Assembly (NCBI GenBank): GCA_050250665.1
Contig: JBFWOF010000053.1
Location: 1-42,548, forward strand
Direction: 5' to 3'
DNA length: 42,548 bases
DNA from: JADKFD01 sp050250665
GTDB taxonomy: Bacteria; Pseudomonadota; Gammaproteobacteria; Xanthomonadales; SZUA-5
The notes beneath the pieces are model-generated. The model made no database searches. It had not been told where the DNA came from and saw only the letters and a program-made list of their open reading frames with translations. Every line of letters starts with the position of its first letter. Position 1 is the first letter of the stretch. This document shows, piece after piece, positions 24,158-31,569 of this stretch. The translations under genes were made by a program, and so were the position numbers.

Positions 24158-25675
24158 ATGGGTCACCACAGCAGCAACAATCGCCGCGAGTTCCTGAAGA
24201 AACTGGGCTGCAGCTTCGCCGCAGGCTCGCTGGCCAGCCTGATACCGCAACTGGCACTGATGCCGCGAGCCATGGCCCAGTCGGCCGGCGGCTACCGCGC
24301 TCTGGTCTGTGTCTATCTGGCTGGCGCCAATGACTCCTACAACTGGCTGGTGCCGCGCGACAGCGAGAGCTCCGGCAGCCGCTACGACACCTATCGACTG
24401 GCCCGCGGCGGCGTCTACAGCGGCAGCAACAGTTCGGGTCTGGCACTGGCTTTCAACGATCTGCTGCCGATCACGCCCAGCAACCAGAGCAGCGCCTTCG
24501 GCCTGCATCCGGCCAATGCCGACTTCACCGCCGTCAACGGCAGCGCCACCCAGGCCCACAGCGGCATCCAGACCCTGTTCAATCAGGGCAAGGCCGCCTT
24601 CGTCTGCAATACCGGCACGCTGGTGCGACCGATCAGCAAAAGCGAATACGAGAACGGCGCGCCGCGGCCACCGCAGCTGTTCTCGCACAACGATCAGGAA
24701 CTGCAGTGGCAGGTGGGCATGTCGGCGCCGAGCAATCCGATGGCGCGCTTCGGCTGGGGTGGTCGCGTCGCCAAACTGGCGGCGGGCGGGCCACTGGCGA
24801 ACGGGCTGTCGCCGACGATTTCAGTGGCCGGCGCCGCCCGCTTCCTGATCGGCGACCAGATTCTGCCCTATCAGCTGTCCAGCGCCGGCGTCGACCTGAT
24901 CGACAACTACGCCGCCGACAGCAGCGCCAACTACTCCAATGTGCGCCGCGCGGTACTCGACGATCTGCTCGACGATGCCCAGGCCCATCCCTTCGCCCGC
25001 GGCTATTCCAGCATTGCCCGACGCTCGCTGGATGTGGGCGAAAGCCTGGCCACGCTGCTGGACGCCGCCGATGGCAGCGGCAATGTCACCAGCGTGTTTC
25101 CGGCAGGCAACTCGCTGGCGGACCAGCTGAAGATGGTGGCGCGCATGATCAAGGTCAGCCGAACGCTGGGCGCCAATCGCCAGGTCTATTACGTGCGCAT
25201 GGGCAGTTTCGATCTGCATCAGGGCATGTTTGAAGCGGGTGGCGCGGTAGCGAGTACCGGCCACGGCGCGCTGCTGACCACGCTGAATCAGGCCCTGGGT
25301 GCCTTCTGGAGCGCGCTTGGCGAAATCAACGCCCGCAGTGAAGTCACCACTTTCACGATGAGCGACTTCGGGCGCACGCTGAGCGGCAATGGCAGCGGCT
25401 CCGACCACGCCTGGGGCGGCAATCTGCTGGTGCTGGGCGATGCGGTGCGCGGCAATCAGCTCTACGGCAAGTACCCGCAACTGATCCTCAATGCCAACGA
25501 CAATGCCGCCCAGGACTGGAGCCTGTCACGCGGGCAGTACATCCCGACCACAGCGGTGGATCAGGTGGCCTCCACGCTGGCACGCTGGATGGGCGTCACC
25601 GACAGCGCAGCACTGAACTCGATCTTCCCGCAACTCGCCAACTTCAGCGGCAATGATCTCGGATTCATGAGTTGA
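24158..25675 (+). CDS. DUF1501 family protein with Tat signal
   Basis: The product is 505 residues. The N-terminus has a twin-arginine signal NRREFLKK at residues 8-15, then a hydrophobic run ending AMAQ, so it is exported folded. DUF1501 is related to the alkaline phosphatase/sulfatase fold; visible motifs are YLAGANDSYNWLVP, SFDLHQGM, TMSDFGRTLSGNGSGSDHAWGG, the last a likely metal-binding segment. It forms a two-gene operon with DUF1800 and is followed by a strong hairpin. Substrate and cofactor unknown. Confidence 0.92.
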   Translation: MGHHSSNNRREFLKKLGCSFAAGSLASLIPQLALMPRAMAQSAGGYRALVCVYLAGANDSYNWLVPRDSESSGSRYDTYRLARGGVYSGSNSSGLALAFNDLLPITPSNQSSAFGLHPANADFTAVNGSATQAHSGIQTLFNQGKAAFVCNTGTLVRPISKSEYENGAPRPPQLFSHNDQELQWQVGMSAPSNPMARFGWGGRVAKLAAGGPLANGLSPTISVAGAARFLIGDQILPYQLSSAGVDLIDNYAADSSANYSNVRRAVLDDLLDDAQAHPFARGYSSIARRSLDVGESLATLLDAADGSGNVTSVFPAGNSLADQLKMVARMIKVSRTLGANRQVYYVRMGSFDLHQGMFEAGGAVASTGHGALLTTLNQALGAFWSALGEINARSEVTTFTMSDFGRTLSGNGSGSDHAWGGNLLVLGDAVRGNQLYGKYPQLILNANDNAAQDWSLSRGQYIPTTAVDQVASTLARWMGVTDSAALNSIFPQLANFSGNDLGFMS

Positions 25676-25683
25676 AGCAGGCA

Positions 25684-25715
25684 TCGGCAGGAGGAGCAGG
25701 GGTTTCTCCTGCCGA
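25684..25715 (+). terminator. Terminator of the DUF1800-DUF1501 operon
   Basis: A perfect 10-bp stem TCGGCAGGAG / CTCCTGCCGA with a 12-nt loop starts 9 bp after the DUF1501 stop. No long T-run follows. Confidence 0.6.
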
Positions 25716-25793
25716 CGCGGCCATGAGCCTGGCCATGGGAGTCCCTTTTGCTCCGGGCGGTGGGCTCATTCGCGCCGCAAACCGTGGCGGTAG

Positions 25794-25822
25794 GTCACGT
25801 TGACCCGAAGGGTCTACGTGAC
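25794..25822. repeat. Strong palindrome in a convergent gap
   Basis: GTCACGTTGACCC - GAA - GGGTCTACGTGAC forms a 13-bp stem with one T-T mismatch and a 3-nt loop. It lies between the convergent DUF1501 and GGDEF genes and could be a bidirectional terminator or a REP element. Confidence 0.6.
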
Positions 25823-25912
25823 AGCTGTGCCGGTCAGGTAGACCGCCTCGCGGCCAAGATGGCACTTACACTAGAATCAAAAACTTGTGGACTTTTTGGG
25901 TGAGAGCACGCC

Positions 25913-27676
25913 CTACGGCACCTGTTCCAGCTCAGCCATGCTGGAATCATAGACATACACCCGATTGCGGCCGGCATGCTTGGAGGCGTACAGGGCGTGA
26001 TCGGCATGAGCCAGCAGTCGATCCAGATCGTAGCCGGAATCTGCGCTGGAGCTGACCCCAAAGCTGGCGCTGACCTGGAAGCTGGCGCCATTGGCGCGAC
26101 CATCGATGCCAGCAATGCGCTCGCGCAGCTTTGTAGCCAGCTCGCGGGCGCAATCCAGATCGCAGTCCGGGCGCAGAATCGCGAACTCTTCGCCGCCAAT
26201 GCGCCCAAAGACGTCTTTGCCCGTCACCGCCGACTTCGACACCGACGCGACCTGGCGCAGCACCCAGTCGCCGGTGGCATGACCGAAGTGATCATTGATA
26301 CGCTTGAACAGATCCAGATCAAACATGATCAGGCTGACGGCTCTGCGTTTGCGCTCGCTGGCTTGCAGCAACTCGCCGGCACGCTCGGTGAAATGACCGC
26401 GATTGCTGACGCCGGTCAGTGCATCGGTCTCGGCCATGCGCTTCAGCGCCATCTGGACGCGTTTGATGCGATAGGCCCAGAAGGCCAGCGAAGCCAGCAG
26501 CAGCAACACCAGCGCCAGTACCAGCTGGGTATTCGTAGCCGCCTGCTTGCTGACTTTCTGCTCCAGCTGCAGCACCTGGTTCTGGCGGTTCAACAGCTCG
26601 ATGGTCTGGGTTTTCTGCAGGGTTTCGTGCTTGGCCAGCTGTACCGCCAGTTCGCGCGCCTTGGTGGCATCCAGGTAGGCCTTGTCGGCCTCGGCGTAAT
26701 TGCGGTAGTGCTCGAGCGCCGCGGTGGTGTCGCCGCGTTCGATGGCCGTGTCATAGAGCGTCTTGTACGCCAGCACCAGCGGCAGCGAAAAGGCAATGCC
26801 GGCGCTCTGGGCGATGGCCTGCCGCGCGTGCCCCTCGGCCAGGGCGGCGTGACCGAGCTTGTATTCATATTGCGCCAGCAGGGAATGGATTTCGCCAATC
26901 AGGCGCGGATAGCGGGTAGCTTCGACTTCGGCCAGATGCTGCTGCAACAGGCTCACAGCTTCAGCCGTTCGTCCGTCGGCATCCCATTTGCGTGCCAGAT
27001 AGCCGCGGATGAATCCTGCAACCAGGACCTCGCCCTCTTCCAGACAGCGCTGGATTCGATCCGTGAACTGCTGATCGTCCGCCGGCAGCGCCGCCTGATT
27101 GAACAGGGCTTCCAGTCGCATGAATTCAGCCTTGCAGCGCGTCCGCCCGCTGGTCGGTTCAGCCAGCACCATGTCTGCATAGTGGAGCGCAAGATCGTAT
27201 TGCCCCACCTGGTTGTAGAGCACCATGGCACCGATCAAGTTCTGCTGTCGCAGCTGCTGATCGCTGATCTCGGGCAGTAATGCCAGAGTCTGGTCCAGGT
27301 AAGCCAGACCCTCCGCAAACTCCCGCGTAGCGGCAAAGTTGTTGACCAGGAACGCGCCAGCCTGGAAGCGCAGTGACACATCCGTAGCCTCGTCGAACAG
27401 CACCTTGAGATCGCGGATAGCGCCTTGAAAATCACCGGCCAGCGCCAGCCTGTAGGCCTGCAGATAGCGCAGGTGCTGACGCTGCTGCACGCTCGCTTCG
27501 GCACTGATGGCATCGAGTCGATCGAGCAGCAGCGAGAACTTGCCAGCATCGGAGCTGCGCACGGCATCCGCTTCGGCCAACAGTGATTCGAACTGATCCG
27601 AATCACCGTGGGCCTGAGGCGTCAGGCAGAGCAGCAGCGCCAGGCAGCTCGCGCGGAGCAATGACCGACTCGACAT
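25913..27676 (-). CDS. TPR-containing membrane diguanylate cyclase (GGDEF)
   Basis: The product is 587 residues. It has a signal peptide (LALLLCLTPQAHG), a long periplasmic all-helical TPR-like sensor region, a coiled coil rich in Gln and Leu, one membrane helix near residue 395 (VLLLLASLAFWAY), then a cytoplasmic GGDEF domain. The active site is GGEEF at residues 494-498 with FDLDLFKRINDHFGH upstream, so it should make cyclic di-GMP. The inhibitory I-site RxxD is replaced by TGKD, so product inhibition is probably lost. It starts 14 bp after the candidate borosin precursor and on the same strand, so it is probably the third gene of that operon. Confidence 0.92.
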   Translation of the reverse strand: MSSRSLLRASCLALLLCLTPQAHGDSDQFESLLAEADAVRSSDAGKFSLLLDRLDAISAEASVQQRQHLRYLQAYRLALAGDFQGAIRDLKVLFDEATDVSLRFQAGAFLVNNFAATREFAEGLAYLDQTLALLPEISDQQLRQQNLIGAMVLYNQVGQYDLALHYADMVLAEPTSGRTRCKAEFMRLEALFNQAALPADDQQFTDRIQRCLEEGEVLVAGFIRGYLARKWDADGRTAEAVSLLQQHLAEVEATRYPRLIGEIHSLLAQYEYKLGHAALAEGHARQAIAQSAGIAFSLPLVLAYKTLYDTAIERGDTTAALEHYRNYAEADKAYLDATKARELAVQLAKHETLQKTQTIELLNRQNQVLQLEQKVSKQAATNTQLVLALVLLLLASLAFWAYRIKRVQMALKRMAETDALTGVSNRGHFTERAGELLQASERKRRAVSLIMFDLDLFKRINDHFGHATGDWVLRQVASVSKSAVTGKDVFGRIGGEEFAILRPDCDLDCARELATKLRERIAGIDGRANGASFQVSASFGVSSSADSGYDLDRLLAHADHALYASKHAGRNRVYVYDSSMAELEQVP

Positions 27677-27690
27677 GGAACTGGCCGTGA

Positions 27691-27981
27691 TCAGCGACCC
27701 GTTGCAACCCGCCGCGATTCAGTCTGCTGGTCGGGCTCCCGCGCCGGGTCCTGAGCCGGTTGCTCCTCCGGTTGCTGCGGCTCGTTCTCTGCCGGCAGCA
27801 AGATGAAGCAGACAGCCTCGCTGGCGCCCAGCAACTGCGGCAGACGTGACGCATCACGGCGCGCCAGGGCTTCGCGCAGCTCGGCACCCACATCCAGGCG
27901 GGATACTGCAGCCGCGTAGCTCTGATCGGACTGCTCAACCGAGGCACCCAATTGGGCCAGAAATTCAACAACCTTCGACAT
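27691..27981 (-). CDS. Candidate split-borosin precursor peptide
   Basis: The product is 96 residues from ATG 27981, which has AGGAGA 6 nt upstream. It begins MSKVVEFLAQLGAS, continues as amphipathic helices to LPQLLGAS, and then has a hydrophobic patch AVCFILLPA at residues 56-64. The last 30 residues are Gln/Glu/Pro-rich and disordered. This layout fits the discrete precursors of split borosins such as Shewanella SonA: a helical binding domain followed by a short hydrophobic core whose backbone amides are methylated. It lies 28 bp after the methyltransferase. I infer the role from context and layout; I cannot show sequence homology to SonA. It could also be an unrelated small protein. Confidence 0.65.
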   Translation of the reverse strand: MSKVVEFLAQLGASVEQSDQSYAAAVSRLDVGAELREALARRDASRLPQLLGASEAVCFILLPAENEPQQPEEQPAQDPAREPDQQTESRRVATGR

Positions 27982-28009
27982 GCCGTTCTCCTGTGGACTT
28001 GGGGTGGGC

Positions 28010-28822
28010 TCAAGCGGCACGGAACTGCTGTTCCAGTGCGTCGAGTTTGGACTTGACCAGCGCATTGCTGAGCATCGGCCGAGCGGGCGGCACGATCAGC
28101 GTCGACTGCAGGGTGAGAGGCACCGAGGCCAGATCCCCCAGCGCCAGAGTTTCGATCCTCGGGGGGGCGATGGCCAGCGTCGCCGCTTCGTAGACGGTCA
28201 CCCGGTGCTCGGCGGGATAGTCGGCACGCAGCACTTCAACCAGCAATTCCAGGTACGCAGCGTTGGTGCTCAGCCTGCGGCTGTGGACGTCACCGGTGAT
28301 ACCCACCTGCCAGAGGATCAGATAGGCAGCGACGTCGATGCGGCGCTGGTAGGCCATGAACTGGCTGGCCTCGAAATGCTGGCAGCCAAAACGGCCGGGA
28401 TCGATGCCGAGATCGGCGTACAGGCAATCCTCAGCCGAGATACCGGGCTCCATGTGTGCGCGATAGCCCTCCTGACGGGCCTGCTCGATGGCCTGATGCG
28501 GCGCCAGCGCGAACACGCCCGGGTGCCCGTAAAAGGCGCCGCAGACGCGCTTTCCCGCCCGCACTTCGACCAGCATGGCCTCGACCATCTCGCGATAGGT
28601 CTGATGGCGTGATTTGCCTTCGCCGTAATAGGGCTGGAGACTGCGCACATCGGCGTGCATCTGCTGCAACCAGAGTTCCACCAGCGGATCGGATACCGCA
28701 GCGAAGACCACCTCTGCCTGCTCGATATGGCTGCGCGAGCGCGGGCTGATGTGCGCGCCCAGAGTCATCCCCAGACCCACGCAGACCAGTGAACCAGCAA
28801 GCTCGGCACCCTCAGTTTGCAT
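28010..28822 (-). CDS. Borosin-type peptide backbone alpha-N-methyltransferase (TP-methylase fold)
   Basis: The product is 270 residues. The N-terminus has the SAM-binding VGLGMTLGAH. Close resemblance to fungal OphMA, as remembered, covers FYGHPGVF, A-x-x-x-GY-x-A-x-M-x-PGISAEDCLYADLGIDP, GCQxFEA and LWQVG. Residues that act in OphMA catalysis are at the same numbers: Tyr66, Arg72, Tyr76 and Tyr98. Ordinary TP-methylases (cobalamin, siroheme, RsmI) lack this PGISAED block. The protein ends shortly after VPPARP without a fused core peptide, so the substrate should be separate; the gene at 27691-27981 is the candidate. Expected reaction: SAM-dependent methylation of backbone amide nitrogens. 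Confidence 0.88.
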   Translation of the reverse strand: MQTEGAELAGSLVCVGLGMTLGAHISPRSRSHIEQAEVVFAAVSDPLVELWLQQMHADVRSLQPYYGEGKSRHQTYREMVEAMLVEVRAGKRVCGAFYGHPGVFALAPHQAIEQARQEGYRAHMEPGISAEDCLYADLGIDPGRFGCQHFEASQFMAYQRRIDVAAYLILWQVGITGDVHSRRLSTNAAYLELLVEVLRADYPAEHRVTVYEAATLAIAPPRIETLALGDLASVPLTLQSTLIVPPARPMLSNALVKSKLDALEQQFRAA

Positions 28823-28887
28823 CCAGCCCGGCCTCAGGAATGTGCAGCGGATGAATCATGGCCGCGGTGCGCGACCTGCGAGGGCAC

Positions 28888-28915
28888 ACCATATCCGAAT
28901 GATGATTCAATGCAA
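28888..28915 (-). promoter_or_regulatory. Candidate promoter of the borosin operon
   Basis: On the minus strand TTGCAT (28910-28915) and TATGGT (28888-28893) are spaced by 16 bp, a reasonable sigma-70 pair about 66 bp upstream of the methyltransferase ATG. The motif ATGAWTCAT occurs on both sides, as ATGAATCAT at 28851-28859 and as ATGATTCAa at 28902-28910. Confidence 0.4.
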
Positions 28916-29012
28916 CAGGGCATGAGGCGCTAGAGGCACGGGCACGGGGGCGCGTGAGCAAGAGGGCAGGACAGTCACTCCTCGGGTCGAATCCCCTCAC
29001 CCACTCGTGCCC

Positions 29013-29591
29013 TCAATGCTGTCCCTGTCGCTGCAGCCACTGCCTGCGGGTCAATTCCCAGCGGAAACCGAGCGCAGCGTCGGCTTCGCGGGCCAGCGCC
29101 ACGAAGCCGAGCTTGTGCATCAGGCCACCGGCAGAACCGTTCCTGCCGGCGTGCCGGGTATGCAGACGGGTCACGGTCGAGGCGCTGTACACATGCTCGG
29201 CCAGCAGCGTGATCGCAGCGGCCGCAAAGCCGCGGTTCTGCGAAGATGCCAGCACGATGGCTCCCACCTCGCATTCCAGCCCACCCTCGGCAGCCGGGGT
29301 CGCCACCACACCGAGCAGGCCGACATCGGCAGCGCCGGCCTGCATCACCCAATAGCGCGCGCGCGAATTCGAATCGAGATTGGCCTTCAACGCCAGGTCG
29401 AATGCCCGCTGTGCCGCCGCCGGCGTCAGGGTCTCGGCCACCTGCCGCATCAGATCGGCGTCGGTATAGACAGCGCCATAGAATGATCGATCGGCCGCGC
29501 CCAAGGGCCGCAGGCGCAAGCTATCGCCGACCAACTCCCGCAGGGGCGGCATCTCAGGCAAGTGATCGTCCATCCACGCACCAGCTTTCAT
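29013..29591 (-). CDS. GNAT family N-acetyltransferase
   Basis: The product is 192 residues from ATG 29591; Met at 29573 would give 186 and neither has a clear ribosome binding site. The RimJ/RimL-like layout is seen: LRLRPLGAADRSFY at the start, motif A with Q-N-R-G-F-A-A-A for acetyl-CoA binding, and HKLGFVALAREAD near the end. The substrate is unknown. It lies downstream of the ABC-F gene, about 170 bp away on the same strand. Confidence 0.85.
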   Translation of the reverse strand: MKAGAWMDDHLPEMPPLRELVGDSLRLRPLGAADRSFYGAVYTDADLMRQVAETLTPAAAQRAFDLALKANLDSNSRARYWVMQAGAADVGLLGVVATPAAEGGLECEVGAIVLASSQNRGFAAAAITLLAEHVYSASTVTRLHTRHAGRNGSAGGLMHKLGFVALAREADAALGFRWELTRRQWLQRQGQH

Positions 29592-29760
29592 GCATCTGAA
29601 GTCGGGGCCGAGTCTTGCCGATGACCCGTACACCAGCAAGTCTGTAGAGCCGAACCCGAGCGCTTTCCTTCGCGTTCTTTCTGCTTTTCCTTCGCGTCCT
29701 TCGCGTCCCGCTTCTTCGCCCTCATGCGCCAGCAGGCAACAGCCAGCGACTCTTCCCGGG

Positions 29761-31359
29761 CTAGGCCGCGCGGCGCTCCGCCATCTTGTTGTTGCGAGTA
29801 CGCAGCCAGGCCGCGTATTCGTCCAGATCGCCGTCGAACTCCTCGACATGCCCATCGGCCACGCGCCAATAGGTGTTGCAGACCAGGCCGGTGAGATGGC
29901 GGTCATGCGAGACCAGCACGATGGCGCCGCCGAAATCGCTCAAGGCCTCGGCCAGCGCTTCGCGGGTTTCCAGATCCAGATGGTTGGTGGGCTCGTCGAG
30001 CAGCATGACGTTGGGCTTGCGCCAGGCAATCAGCGCCAGCGCCAGACGCGCGCGCTCGCCACCGGAGAAACCATCGACCAATTCGAATGCGCGATTGCCC
30101 GGGAAGCTCCAGCGCCCCAGGTAATCGCGGAATTCCTGCACCGACACGCCGGGCGCAATCATGCGCATGTGATCGATCGGGCTCTGGCCCTCATGCAGCG
30201 ATTCCACGGTGTGCTGGGCAAAGTAGCCGAGTTCCAGGTCCGGGTGGGCCATGCGCTCGCCCTTGAGCAGCGGCAATTCGCCAACCAGCGACTTGACCAG
30301 CGTCGACTTGCCGGCGCCATTGGGGCCGAGCAGACCGATGCGGTCGCCGGCTTCCAGACGGAAGTCGACATTGGCCAGCACCCGATGCTGGCCATAACCG
30401 GCATCGACATGATTCAGGCGGATCAGCGAGAACGGCAGCTTGACCGGATCGCTGAAACCGATCCGGACTTCGCGCTCGGCGCGCACCGCTTCGGTACCGG
30501 CCAGCTTGGCCAGACGCTTGACCCGCGATTGCGCCTGCTTGGCGCGCGCCGCCGAGGCCTTGAAGCGATCGATGAAGGCCTGCAGATGGGCGCGCTCAGC
30601 CTGCTCCTTCTCGAAGGCGATCTGCTGCAGGCGCAGATGTTCGGAGCGCTGGCGCTCGAAGCTGGTGTAGTCGCCGGTGTAGAGCTTGGCCTTGCCCTCA
30701 TTCAGATGCAGCGTGTGCGTGCACAGCCCGTCGAGGAACTCGCGGTCGTGGGAGATCATCATCAGCATGCCCGGATACTTCAGCAGCCATTGCTCCAGCC
30801 ACATCACCGCATCCAGATCCAGATGGTTGGTGGGCTCGTCCAGCAACAGCAGATCACTGGGCATCATCAGCGCCCGCGCCAGATTCAGGCGCACCCGCCA
30901 GCCGCCGGAAAAGGCCGACACCGGCATCTCGTGGGTGTCCGCCGTGAAGCCGAGTCCGTGCAGCAAACGACCGGCACGGGCAGTGGCATCGTAGCCATTG
31001 ATTTCGGCCAGCTGCTGGTGCGCGGTAGCCACCGCATCCCAATCCTCGGCCGCCATCGCCTCTGCTTCGGCACGGATGATGGCGTGCACCTCGGTGTCAC
31101 CCGAGAGCACGAAATCCAGCGCTGGATCCGGCAACGAAGGCGTTTCCTGAGCCACACTGGCAATGCGCAGCCGCTGCGGAATATCGACATCGCCCTTGTC
31201 CGCCTCCAGCTCACCCTGGATCACGGCGAACAGACTGGATTTGCCACAGCCATTGCGACCGATCACGCCGACACGCTGGCCGTCATGCAGGGCAATGTCC
31301 ATTCCGGACAGCAACAGGCGCTCGCCGCGGCGCAGCGCGAAATTCTTGAAGGCAATCAT
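29761..31359 (-). CDS. ABC-F family ATPase, YheS-like
   Basis: The product is 532 residues with two ABC domains and no membrane segment. Walker A motifs GRNGCGKSS and GPNGAGKST, signatures FSGGWRVRLNLARAL and FSGGERARLALAL, and two LDEPTNHLDL Walker B motifs are intact. The inter-domain linker is charged and helical (HLQAFIDRFKASAARAKQAQ). ABC-F proteins act on the ribosome to rescue stalled or difficult translation. The sequence resembles E. coli YheS, which is about 100 residues longer because of a C-terminal extension missing here. Antibiotic resistance function is not indicated. Confidence 0.92.
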   Translation of the reverse strand: MIAFKNFALRRGERLLLSGMDIALHDGQRVGVIGRNGCGKSSLFAVIQGELEADKGDVDIPQRLRIASVAQETPSLPDPALDFVLSGDTEVHAIIRAEAEAMAAEDWDAVATAHQQLAEINGYDATARAGRLLHGLGFTADTHEMPVSAFSGGWRVRLNLARALMMPSDLLLLDEPTNHLDLDAVMWLEQWLLKYPGMLMMISHDREFLDGLCTHTLHLNEGKAKLYTGDYTSFERQRSEHLRLQQIAFEKEQAERAHLQAFIDRFKASAARAKQAQSRVKRLAKLAGTEAVRAEREVRIGFSDPVKLPFSLIRLNHVDAGYGQHRVLANVDFRLEAGDRIGLLGPNGAGKSTLVKSLVGELPLLKGERMAHPDLELGYFAQHTVESLHEGQSPIDHMRMIAPGVSVQEFRDYLGRWSFPGNRAFELVDGFSGGERARLALALIAWRKPNVMLLDEPTNHLDLETREALAEALSDFGGAIVLVSHDRHLTGLVCNTYWRVADGHVEEFDGDLDEYAAWLRTRNNKMAERRAA

Positions 31360-31418
31360 GGGCGCGGAGTCTACGCTGGAGTTCTAGAGGGTTTGCGCCA
31401 GCGGGACGGTATTTTTTT

Positions 31419-31448
31419 GGGACGGGGGCACGGGGCACGGGGCACGGG
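31419..31448. repeat. G-quadruplex-type G-run repeat
   Basis: Five G-runs of 3-5 bases are separated by AC or CAC loops. The tract lies about 60 bp upstream of the ABC-F start, with the G-rich strand being the template strand of that gene. The GGGGCAC unit recurs elsewhere in the window's gaps. Confidence 0.7.
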
Positions 31449-31475
31449 AAAGGCTACGGGCTTCTGGCTCTTGCA

Positions 31476-31538
31476 GGTCCAGACTGGTCTGGATGCCACT
31501 TCCCCACCGCGCAAAGAGCGTCCAGACCAGTCCGGACC
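31476..31538. repeat. Nested palindrome
   Basis: GGTCCAGACTGGTCTGGA and TCCAGACCAGTCCGGACC pair over 18 bp with one mismatch around a 27-bp loop. Each arm is itself almost palindromic (CCAGAC-NN-GTCTGG). It lies between the porin-like and ABC-F genes and may be a REP element or terminator. Confidence 0.65.
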
Positions 31539-31569
31539 CGCGAAAGCGTCGAACCGGCGCCCTGCCCGC

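Noticed and set aside
28010..28822. Assignment of the TP-methylase as a cobalamin or siroheme biosynthesis enzyme
   Set aside because: The PGISAED...YADLG block and the Tyr/Arg active-site set point to the borosin group, and no tetrapyrrole genes are nearby.
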